Source: RGIG2041 sp045652745
GTDB lineage: Bacteria > Bacillota > Clostridia > UBA1381 > UMGS1253
Assembly (NCBI GenBank): GCA_045652745.1
Contig: JAZRUW010000003.1
Span: 1 to 64,000, forward strand
Reading direction: 5' to 3'
Length of the DNA stretch: 64,000 bases
The position numbers and the translations under genes are program-made. Positions 55,007-62,629 of this stretch are shown piece by piece; the first letter of the stretch is position 1; the number at the start of each line of letters is the position of its first letter. The notes below the pieces were generated by a model that was given only the letters and a program-made list of their open reading frames with translations, did not search any database and was not told where the DNA came from.

Positions 55007-55719
55007 AACACATCCTCCTGGCTCTGCATTTTTTCCCGTAATTTTTCCATCGCCTTTTTTTCAATGCGAGATACATAAGAGCGGGAAATATGCATTTTTA
55101 ATGCAACTTCCCTCTGTGCAAGCGCATCATGTCCATTCAAGCCATACCGCATGGATATAATCTCGCGCTCACGCGGATTTAAACATTCATTTATATACAA
55201 ATACAATTTTTCTATATCGTTTTTCATTTGTACGCAATCTTCAATCTTTTCACTTTCATCCTGAATTACATGCATAAAAGAAAGCGCATTTCCTTCCGAG
55301 TCCGTCCCGACGGGTTCGTCAAGCGAAATCTCACATCGCTTATTTTTCAAAGCACGAAAATGCATCAGGATTTCATTGTGAATACAACGTGCCGCATAGG
55401 TTGCCAGACGGATTTGCTTTTCGCCGTCAAAACTGTCCACTGCTTTAATTAGTCCTATCGTACCGATAGAAATTAAATCTTCCGTATCTGCATCCGCCTC
55501 CGAGCCTGCATATTTCTTGACCACATGCGCCACCAAACGCAGGTTATGTTCTATTATTTTATCCCGCGCACACGCATCTCCACCACGCATCCGTTCAATA
55601 CATTCCGCCTCTTCCTTTGCGGACAGCGGCTTCGGAAAAGCCGTGCCACCGGACATATACCCCGCAAACAGAAAGTTTTTAAACCATATGGACAACAAAT
55701 TAAGCAAGTCAATCCACAT
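55003..55719 (-). CDS. sigK: RNA polymerase sigma-K factor (pro-sigma-K)
   Basis: 238 residues. A hydrophobic pro-sequence (MWIDLLNLLSIWFKNFLFA) precedes TAFPKPLSAKEE, matching Bacillus pro-sigma-K that is cleaved in the mother cell. Core regions are intact: EHNLRLVAHVVKKY, DLISIGTIGLIKAVDSF, TYAARCIHNEILMH and a region 4 helix-turn-helix (HISRSYVSRIEKKA). The start follows GGGGG by 7 bases; the longer open frame to 56007 overlaps bioY and is rejected. The gene is uninterrupted, with no skin-type element. Confidence 0.92.
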   Translation of the reverse strand: MWIDLLNLLSIWFKNFLFAGYMSGGTAFPKPLSAKEEAECIERMRGGDACARDKIIEHNLRLVAHVVKKYAGSEADADTEDLISIGTIGLIKAVDSFDGEKQIRLATYAARCIHNEILMHFRALKNKRCEISLDEPVGTDSEGNALSFMHVIQDESEKIEDCVQMKNDIEKLYLYINECLNPREREIISMRYGLNGHDALAQREVALKMHISRSYVSRIEKKAMEKLREKMQSQEDVL

Positions 55720-55749
55720 TTTAATTCCCCCAAAATTCATTCTATGTTT

Positions 55750-55779
55750 AAGTATATGCGCCATTTTTAAAAATCTGTT
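55750..55779 (-). promoter_or_regulatory. Sporulation-type (sigma-E/sigma-K-like) promoter of sigK
   Basis: On minus, AACA (55776-55779), 16 bases, then GCATATACT (CATANNNT at its core), matching the Bacillus sigma-K consensus mACm-N16-gCATAnnnT. It sits about 30 bases before the sigK start. Partial match, so moderate confidence. Confidence 0.5.
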
Positions 55780-55791
55780 TGTCCCTTTGAA

Positions 55792-55820
55792 TTGACAACA
55801 TATAAGTCGCATGATAGAAT
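55792..55820 (+). promoter_or_regulatory. Promoter of bioY
   Basis: TTGACA (55792-55797) and TAGAAT (55815-55820) with 17 bases between, divergent from the sigK promoter. Confidence 0.75.
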
Positions 55821-55837
55821 TAAATTGAGGTGTAAAA

Positions 55838-56386
55838 ATGAGTACAAGAAGAAAAACAGACAAACGATCGTCTGTCCGTGACATAACATATATTGCATTT
55901 TCTACTGCCGTTTTGGTGCTATGCTCCTGGTTGCGTCTACCGTTTGTAATCCCGATAACAATGCAAAGTTTCGGTGTCTTTATTGCCATGGGACTTTTAG
56001 GCGGCAAACGTTCTTTTTTTGCAGTATTACTCTACCTGCTTTTAGGCTGTATCGGTCTGCCGGTATTTGCAGGATTTGCCGGCGGCATCGGATATCTGCT
56101 CGGCAGTACCGGCGGCTATATTTTCGGCTTTCTTCTGCCTCCGCTCTTTTTATGGCTCTGCGAAAAGGTACTGCCAAACTGTAAATATATTTTTATTGTA
56201 TGCGCCGTCATAGGTCTGTTGGGCTGTTACGCCATCGGTACAATCTGGTATGCATTTGTGTACGCACAAAGTAGCGATATAAACATTCTAAGCCTTTGCG
56301 TAACTCCTTTTGTGTTACCGGACTTGTTAAAACTGCTGACAGCGCATCTAATCTACACACGACTAAAAAATCATATAAGTTTGTAA
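55838..56386 (+). CDS. bioY: Biotin transporter BioY (ECF S-component)
   Basis: 182 residues, six membrane segments, with LPFVIPITMQSFGVFIAMGLLGG and LPVFAGFAGGIGYLLGSTGGYIFGF, the BioY family core. It binds biotin and works with a shared ECF energising module encoded elsewhere. A GAGGTG ribosome site precedes the ATG. It fits the biotin-dependent decarboxylase at 4640-8039. No BirA-type palindrome was recognised upstream. The 240 bases after it hold only the glgB promoter and its leader. Confidence 0.92.
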   Translation: MSTRRKTDKRSSVRDITYIAFSTAVLVLCSWLRLPFVIPITMQSFGVFIAMGLLGGKRSFFAVLLYLLLGCIGLPVFAGFAGGIGYLLGSTGGYIFGFLLPPLFLWLCEKVLPNCKYIFIVCAVIGLLGCYAIGTIWYAFVYAQSSDINILSLCVTPFVLPDLLKLLTAHLIYTRLKNHISL

Positions 56387-56555
56387 TTATCAACCAAAAA
56401 AGTTCTATCGTTTCAAAAATGTTAAGACACCGGCAAATACAGCATACCGAAAGGCCGACAACGCAACGTAAGAACGCATCAAGCGCATTTCGGTGTAACG
56501 CCGACTGTGTATAAAACAACGCACAATAAAAAAGACTAATTAAAAACTCAAATTA

Positions 56556-56584
56556 TTGATTTTAATAAAATTTTATGCTATACT
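56556..56584 (+). promoter_or_regulatory. Promoter of the glycogen operon
   Basis: TTGATT (56556-56561) and TATACT (56579-56584), 17 bases apart, with TGC giving an extended -10. Confidence 0.65.
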
Positions 56585-56626
56585 TATATTAATAGAGCAA
56601 AATTTAGTTTCGGGAGGTCCTGTCTT

Positions 56627-58543
56627 ATGGCAAATACAACTACAAAAACACTGTACGGCATCACAGACTATCAATTGTTTTTATTCAGACAGGGCACCAA
56701 TTCGCAAGCATACAAAATGCTTGGTTGTCACAAGTGCAGCCAGCCCGATTTTTCCGGTTATCGCTTTGCAGTATGGGCACCTAATGCCAAAGCCGTTGCA
56801 TTAGTCGGCGACTTTAATAGCTGGAATACTGCAGACTGTCCGCTGACGCCGATGGAAGACAGCGGGATTTGGATCGGGATTACTGACCGTATCGAAGAAG
56901 GCGGCGTATACAAGTATGCCATTACCACACAAACTGACGAAATCATTTTCAAAGCAGACCCTTACGGCTTTTTGTGCGAACAGCGTCCACAAACAGCTTC
57001 CGTCGTGCATTCTTTAGGCACTTACAAGTGGCAAGACAAAAAATGGCAGGCTACAAAAGCAAAGACCGCGCCGTACGACAAACCGATGCTGATTTATGAG
57101 GCACACTTAGGCTCCTGGCGTCGCAAAGAAGACGGAAGCGTCTACACATACGAGGAGTTGATTGATACGCTCATTCCTTATGTCAAGGGCATGGGCTATA
57201 CGCATTTAGAGTTAATGCCGCTCTCTGAGCATCCGTATGACGGTTCTTGGGGGTATCAGGTTACGGGATACTATGCCGCTACCAGCCGTTACGGCACACC
57301 GGAGCAGCTGATGAAGTTCATCGATGCCTGCCATCAAAACGGTATCGGCGTAATCATGGACTGGGTACCTGCGCACTTTCCGCGCGATGCACACGGACTT
57401 GCAAAATTCGACGGCATGCCGCTCTACGAATATGCTGACCCAAAAATCGGCGAACACAAGGAATGGGGTACACTTGTTTTTGACTTTGGAAGAACCGAGG
57501 TCCTCTCTTTCCTCATCTCGAACGCTTATTTTTGGTTTGATATGTATCACATCGACGGTCTTCGCGTTGATGCGGTTTCCTCCATGCTCTATCGTGACTA
57601 CAACCGAAACCACGGCGAATGGATTGCAAACAAAGACGGCGGTAATGAAAACTACGAAGCCGTTAAGTTTTTACAGATGCTCAATTCTGCCATATTCAAA
57701 GATTACCCGAACGCATTGATGATTGCAGAAGAATCCACAGCCTGGCCGAGCGTAACCAAACCGGTTGATCAAGGTGGCCTCGGTTTTAACTACAAATGGA
57801 ATATGGGTTGGATGAACGACTCGCTTCGTTATATGTCCCTTGACCCGTATTTTAGAAAGTACAATCATAACGCATTGACATTTTCTATGTTCTATGCATT
57901 CTCGGAAAACTATATCTTACCGCTCTCGCATGATGAGGTTGTGCACGGCAAGCGTTCTCTGATTGATAAGATGTACGGCACATATGAAGAAAAATTCAAA
58001 AGTTTAAAAGCCTTTTATGCTTATATGATGGCGCACCCGGGCAAAAAATTGCTCTTCATGGGCGGAGAATTCGGCCAGTTTATCGAATGGCGGCCGGAAG
58101 AAGGTTTAGATTGGAATCTGCACGAATACGATACACATGACGGTCTTTTACGCTTTGTACAGTTCTTAAATGAAACATACAAAAACGAAAAGAGTTTTTG
58201 GCAAATCGAAGACAGTTGGGATGGCTTTAAGTGGATTAACGCCTCGGACGAAAACAACAGCGTTTTAAGTTTTATCCGCACGGCGAAAGCAAAATCCAAC
58301 CAAGTTGTTGTCATTTCAAATTTCACACCCGTTTCCAGAACGAATTACAGCATCGGCGTGCCGCAAGGCGGCGAATACGAAGTTATATTAAACAGTGATT
58401 CAACCGAGTTTAACGGTTCTGTACCCCCTATGACAACAGTTAAAGCAAAAAAGAAACCTTGGGGCGAGTTTAAATATACATTAGAACTTGACTTACCTTC
58501 CCTGACAACGCTGTATTTAAAACGCAAAAAAGCAGGAAAATAA
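56627..58543 (+). CDS. glgB: 1,4-alpha-glucan branching enzyme
   Basis: 638 residues: a CBM48 domain (FAVWAPNAKAVALVGDFNSW), a GH13 barrel with the catalytic Asp in GLRVDAVSSML, Glu in IAEESTAWP and the LPLSHDEVVHGK motif, and a C-terminal beta domain. It adds alpha-1,6 branches to glycogen. CGGGAGG precedes the ATG. First gene of glgB-glgC-glgD-glgA-glgP. Confidence 0.96.
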   Translation: MANTTTKTLYGITDYQLFLFRQGTNSQAYKMLGCHKCSQPDFSGYRFAVWAPNAKAVALVGDFNSWNTADCPLTPMEDSGIWIGITDRIEEGGVYKYAITTQTDEIIFKADPYGFLCEQRPQTASVVHSLGTYKWQDKKWQATKAKTAPYDKPMLIYEAHLGSWRRKEDGSVYTYEELIDTLIPYVKGMGYTHLELMPLSEHPYDGSWGYQVTGYYAATSRYGTPEQLMKFIDACHQNGIGVIMDWVPAHFPRDAHGLAKFDGMPLYEYADPKIGEHKEWGTLVFDFGRTEVLSFLISNAYFWFDMYHIDGLRVDAVSSMLYRDYNRNHGEWIANKDGGNENYEAVKFLQMLNSAIFKDYPNALMIAEESTAWPSVTKPVDQGGLGFNYKWNMGWMNDSLRYMSLDPYFRKYNHNALTFSMFYAFSENYILPLSHDEVVHGKRSLIDKMYGTYEEKFKSLKAFYAYMMAHPGKKLLFMGGEFGQFIEWRPEEGLDWNLHEYDTHDGLLRFVQFLNETYKNEKSFWQIEDSWDGFKWINASDENNSVLSFIRTAKAKSNQVVVISNFTPVSRTNYSIGVPQGGEYEVILNSDSTEFNGSVPPMTTVKAKKKPWGEFKYTLELDLPSLTTLYLKRKKAGK

Positions 58544-58604
58544 TCATATTTGCATCTCAAACTGCATAGGTTAAATGTATGCAGTTTCAGAAATATTAGT
58601 TTCA

Positions 58605-58682
58605 CATTTCGCCATAACATGGTTGCAGGTGCCTATGGTTCGGAAACATGCAGACACCGGGGAACACGCTACGCGCGAAATG
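58605..58682 (+). other. Possible structured RNA leader before glgC
   Basis: CATTTCGC (58605-58612) is fully complementary to GCGAAATG (58675-58682), closing about 62 bases that contain smaller inverted repeats such as GGTG/CACC and ATGGTT-cgg-AAACAT. It ends about 20 bases before the glgC ribosome site. A 9-base-pair hairpin lies just upstream (58559-58587). It could be a regulatory RNA or chance; not matched to a known riboswitch. Confidence 0.3.
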
Positions 58683-58716
58683 ACAGTTTATTCATAACGT
58701 GAGGAGGAAAAGAACT

Positions 58717-59949
58717 ATGACAAACTGTGTAGGCATGATACTTGCCGGCGGTCAGGGCAGTCGTTTGGGCGCACTGACAAAGGATGTTGCAAAGCCGGCC
58801 GTACCGTTCGGCGGAAAGTACAGAATCATTGACTTTGCACTTTCCAACTGCACACACTCCGGCATTGAAGCTGTGGGGGTATTAACGCAGTACCAACCTC
58901 TCGAATTAAACACATACATCGGCAACGGTGTACCGTGGGATTTAGACCGTAACTATGGCGGCGTGTATGTTCTGCCGCCGTATGTAAAAGCCGAAAAGGG
59001 TGAGTGGTACAAAGGTACCGCCAATGCAATTTACCAAAATATCAGTTTTATAGAGCAATACGCACCGAACTATGTTTTAATCATGTCCGGTGACCATATT
59101 TATAAAATGGACTATGCAAAGATGCTGAGTGCGCACATCAAAGCAGGCGCTGAGGCAACTGTTGCCGTAATGCCCGTTCCGTGGGAAGAGGCACCGCGTT
59201 TCGGCATCATGAATGTAGACAGCGAAGACCGCATTGTAGAGTTCGCAGAAAAACCGAAGGAACCAAAGAGCAATTTGGCTTCGATGGGTATTTACATTTT
59301 CAATTGGCAAACACTCAAAAAATACCTGATTGTTGACGAAAACAATCCGAATTCCGAAAACGATTTCGGCAAAAACATCATTCCGCAAATGCTTGCAAAC
59401 GATGAAATCATGTTTGCATACCATTACTCGGATTATTGGCGCGATGTCGGCACAATTCAAAGTTTGTGGGAAGCCCATATGGATATGCTTACAGATCCGC
59501 CGCTACTGGACATCAACGACCCGAAATGGCGAATTTTCTCCAGAAATCCGGTAAAACCGCCGCATTACATTTCTACGGATGCCGTGCTTAAAAATTGTTG
59601 CATCACGGAAGGCTGCTATATCAACGGTACAATTGAACGTTCCGTTCTTTCCGAAGGTGTAGACGTGGCCGACGGAGCAATTGTGCGTGACAGTGTAATC
59701 ATGCCGAATGTCAAAATCGGCGCAGGGGCCGTAATTGAAAAAGCTGTCATCGGTCCGGGCGCAGTAATCGGCGAAAATGTGAAAATCGGAGTCCATGCTT
59801 CGGAGGATAATCCATACGCATCCTCGATGTGTACTGACGGCATCGTGCTTTTGCAAGGCGGCGTTACAATTGCCGACAACACGGAGATTTTCAAAGGCGC
59901 AATGGTAGAAATCGAAGATACAAATACGCAAGGAGGTGTTGAGTTATGA
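58717..59949 (+). CDS. glgC: Glucose-1-phosphate adenylyltransferase catalytic subunit
   Basis: 410 residues with LAGGQGSRLGALTKDVAKPAVPFGGKYRIIDF, the intact pyrophosphorylase signature, and a C-terminal left-handed beta helix. It makes ADP-glucose, the committed step of glycogen synthesis. Start at 58717 (GAGGAGG upstream); an earlier in-frame GTG at 58699 lies in that ribosome site. It overlaps glgD by 4 bases. Confidence 0.96.
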   Translation: MTNCVGMILAGGQGSRLGALTKDVAKPAVPFGGKYRIIDFALSNCTHSGIEAVGVLTQYQPLELNTYIGNGVPWDLDRNYGGVYVLPPYVKAEKGEWYKGTANAIYQNISFIEQYAPNYVLIMSGDHIYKMDYAKMLSAHIKAGAEATVAVMPVPWEEAPRFGIMNVDSEDRIVEFAEKPKEPKSNLASMGIYIFNWQTLKKYLIVDENNPNSENDFGKNIIPQMLANDEIMFAYHYSDYWRDVGTIQSLWEAHMDMLTDPPLLDINDPKWRIFSRNPVKPPHYISTDAVLKNCCITEGCYINGTIERSVLSEGVDVADGAIVRDSVIMPNVKIGAGAVIEKAVIGPGAVIGENVKIGVHASEDNPYASSMCTDGIVLLQGGVTIADNTEIFKGAMVEIEDTNTQGGVEL

Positions 59950-61070
59950 TGGAAGCTATGGCAGGCATTATCTTAACAGATGATGACAGCATGCATTTCG
60001 GTTCTTTGACCGAAAAACGTGCAATCGCCGCTTTACCGATGGCCGGCAGATACCGCTTAATCGACTTCATTATGTCCAACATGGTCAACTCCGGCATCCG
60101 CAACATTGGCGTTGCAACCCAACATAACTATTCCTCGCTGATGGACCATTTGGGTTCCGGCAAGGCTTGGGATTTAAGCCGAAAAACCTCCGGTCTTTAT
60201 ATTCTGCCGCCGTTTGCGGAAAAAGACAATATAGGTCAGGTCACCGGCGACATCGATACGCTCTACGGCATTTCCGGCTTCATCCGTAGGACAAAACCGG
60301 ATTACTTTGTCATTTCCAGAGCAAATACATTTTATAACTGCGGTTATAAGGAAGCTCTTGCTTTCCACAAAGAAAAGAACGCGGACATCACCATATTATA
60401 CAATTCCGAAGAAAACTTAGACCCGGCCGAACTCACAAAATACACCTTCTTGGAAACCGACGAAGACGGCCGTGTAACAGATATTATGAAAAATCACCCC
60501 CACCCGACCACCAAGAATGTATCCATGAGTGCATTTATTATCGAGCGTACACTCTTGATGGCATTGGTTGAGGATTGTTTTTCCCGCGGCGAGCACGATC
60601 TGACCATGGACGTTTTGATTAAAAAGCTCAATGTATTAAATATTTACGGTTATAAGTTTGACGGATATGTCGGCCGCGTTAGTTCCATCAATTCGTATTT
60701 TACGAATAACATGAATATGCTCAACACCGCAATTCGTAAAGAAATCTTCCTGTCCAAGAAGAAAATCTTTACCAAGGTAAAAGACCAGCCGCCGACGCGC
60801 TACGGCGCAAATGCAAAGGTTGTCGGCTCTTTAATTGCCGACGGCTGCGTCATTGACGGCCACGTAGAAAATTCCATTCTTTTCCGCGGTGTAAAGGTAG
60901 GTAAAGGTACAACGATTAAAAATTCCATCGTAATGCAAAACAGCGTGATTTTGGAAAACTGCTTTGCCGAAAACGTGGTATTGGACAAGGAAGTAACACT
61001 TCTTGCCGGAAAAACCGTTATGGGACAGCCAAACTATCCGTTTGTTATCGCAAAGAAAAGCGTAGTATAA
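59946..61070 (+). CDS. glgD: GlgD, non-catalytic-type glucose-1-phosphate adenylyltransferase subunit
   Basis: 374 residues, homologous to GlgC but with the nucleotide loop replaced (ILTDDDSMHFGSLTEKRAIAALPMAGRYRLIDF), lacking the G-G-x-G-x-R pattern of its neighbour. In Firmicutes GlgD pairs with GlgC and raises its activity rather than acting alone. AGGAGG lies 9 bases before the ATG, inside the end of glgC. Confidence 0.94.
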   Translation: MMEAMAGIILTDDDSMHFGSLTEKRAIAALPMAGRYRLIDFIMSNMVNSGIRNIGVATQHNYSSLMDHLGSGKAWDLSRKTSGLYILPPFAEKDNIGQVTGDIDTLYGISGFIRRTKPDYFVISRANTFYNCGYKEALAFHKEKNADITILYNSEENLDPAELTKYTFLETDEDGRVTDIMKNHPHPTTKNVSMSAFIIERTLLMALVEDCFSRGEHDLTMDVLIKKLNVLNIYGYKFDGYVGRVSSINSYFTNNMNMLNTAIRKEIFLSKKKIFTKVKDQPPTRYGANAKVVGSLIADGCVIDGHVENSILFRGVKVGKGTTIKNSIVMQNSVILENCFAENVVLDKEVTLLAGKTVMGQPNYPFVIAKKSVV

Positions 61071-61145
61071 AATTCTAAGGCAAAACCGGGTAATATGGGG
61101 ACGTATGTCCCCTATTCCCGTTTTAACGTGTATCGGGAGGTCTTT

Positions 61146-62588
61146 ATGCTGAAAGTATTTTTTGTTTCATCCGAGGTTGTACCGTTTGCAAAATCCGGCG
61201 GTCTTGCTGACGTTGCAGGTACACTGCCGCTCGCACTCGCCGCAGAAGGCGTGGATGTGCGTGTTTGCATGCCGCTTTACGGCTGTATCGGCGAAAACTA
61301 CCGCAAAGATATGCGCTTTATTAAAGCCATCGAAATTCCGCTCGGTTGGAGACGACAGTACTGCGGCATTTTTGAAATGGATTACAAGGGCATCAAGATG
61401 TATTTTATCGACAACGAATTTTACTTTATTGCCCAACACCTCTACAGTTATATCCATGAAGATTTCGAAAAGTTCGCCTTTTTCTCCAAGGCGGCACTTT
61501 CCATTTTGCCGGACATTGATTTTAGGCCGGACGTCATTCACGTAAACGACTGGCAAAGCGCGGCTATTCCGGTGCTCTTAAATGCGCAATTCCAGGATAA
61601 CGAATTCTATCGCGGTATCAAAACCGTCATCACCGTACACAACCTGCTTTTCCAGGGTGTATGGGACAAGCGTGCGCTTGAAGATGTGCTCGGCTTGGAC
61701 GCAAGTTATTTAACAAACGACAAATTAGAATACAAGGGCGATGTAAATATGCTCAAGGGCGGTTTGGTCTATGCAGATGCCATCACTACCGTCAGCGAGA
61801 CGTATGCCCAGGAAATCCAGACGCCGGAATACGGTGAAGGTTTAGACGGACTTTTACGCGCTAAAAGCGCACATCTGACCGGCATTGTAAACGGACTGTC
61901 CTACGAACAGTACAATCCTGCAACGGACGAAGGCATCTATAAAATGTACAACGGCAGAAACTTCGTCAGTGGCAAAGCATACAATAAGGCTTGTCTGCAA
62001 AAAGACCTCGGTCTCGCCGAAAATCCGGATTGTATGCTTATCGGTATTGTCAGCCGTTTAACCTCACAAAAAGGTTTTGATTTGATTGCACAAATCATCG
62101 CAGAACTTGCAAAAATGGATGTGCAGGTAGCCGTGCTCGGCACCGGTGATGCACACTTTGAAAACATGTTTAGTTGGTATGCAAAGAATTATCCGGACAA
62201 ATTTGCAGCTAAAATTTCTTTTGATAATAATCTGGCACATAAAATTTACGCAGGCGCCGACGCATTTTTGATGCCGTCAAGATTCGAGCCCTGCGGCTTA
62301 AGTCAGATTATTGCCATGAAATACGGCTGCTTACCGATTGTGCGCGAAACCGGCGGTTTAAAAGACACCGTTACTGCTTATAATGAGTATACAGGCGAAG
62401 GCACAGGTTTTTCATTTGCTCCATATGACAGCCATGACCTTTTGAAGGTAACACACTATGCCACTGATACTTTTAAAAACAAAAAGGCTTGGCAGTCTCT
62501 TGTAAGACAGGCTATGAAGGCAGATTTTTCTTGGAAGGTATCTGCAAAGAAATATCTGAATTTATATAAATCGCTCACCGGCAAATAA
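61146..62588 (+). CDS. glgA: Glycogen synthase
   Basis: 480 residues, GT5 family, with KSGGLADVAGTLP at the N-terminus for ADP-glucose binding, HVNDWQSA and RFEPCGLSQIIAMKYG near the C-terminus. It extends alpha-1,4 glucan chains. Start at 61146 with GGGAGG 5 bases upstream; the longer frame to 61095 has none. Gap to glgD is 75 bases. Confidence 0.96.
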   Translation: MLKVFFVSSEVVPFAKSGGLADVAGTLPLALAAEGVDVRVCMPLYGCIGENYRKDMRFIKAIEIPLGWRRQYCGIFEMDYKGIKMYFIDNEFYFIAQHLYSYIHEDFEKFAFFSKAALSILPDIDFRPDVIHVNDWQSAAIPVLLNAQFQDNEFYRGIKTVITVHNLLFQGVWDKRALEDVLGLDASYLTNDKLEYKGDVNMLKGGLVYADAITTVSETYAQEIQTPEYGEGLDGLLRAKSAHLTGIVNGLSYEQYNPATDEGIYKMYNGRNFVSGKAYNKACLQKDLGLAENPDCMLIGIVSRLTSQKGFDLIAQIIAELAKMDVQVAVLGTGDAHFENMFSWYAKNYPDKFAAKISFDNNLAHKIYAGADAFLMPSRFEPCGLSQIIAMKYGCLPIVRETGGLKDTVTAYNEYTGEGTGFSFAPYDSHDLLKVTHYATDTFKNKKAWQSLVRQAMKADFSWKVSAKKYLNLYKSLTGK

Positions 62589-62629
62589 GGTGAGAAATCA
62601 GAATTGACACCAGAAAGGAAACTAAAACT

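Noticed and set aside
55780..55837. BirA operator before bioY
   Set aside because: No convincing inverted repeat of the GTTAAC/GTTGAC type with the right spacing.
55720..56007. N-terminal extension of sigK
   Set aside because: The longer frame overlaps bioY and both promoters, while a good ribosome site and the known pro-sequence begin at 55719.
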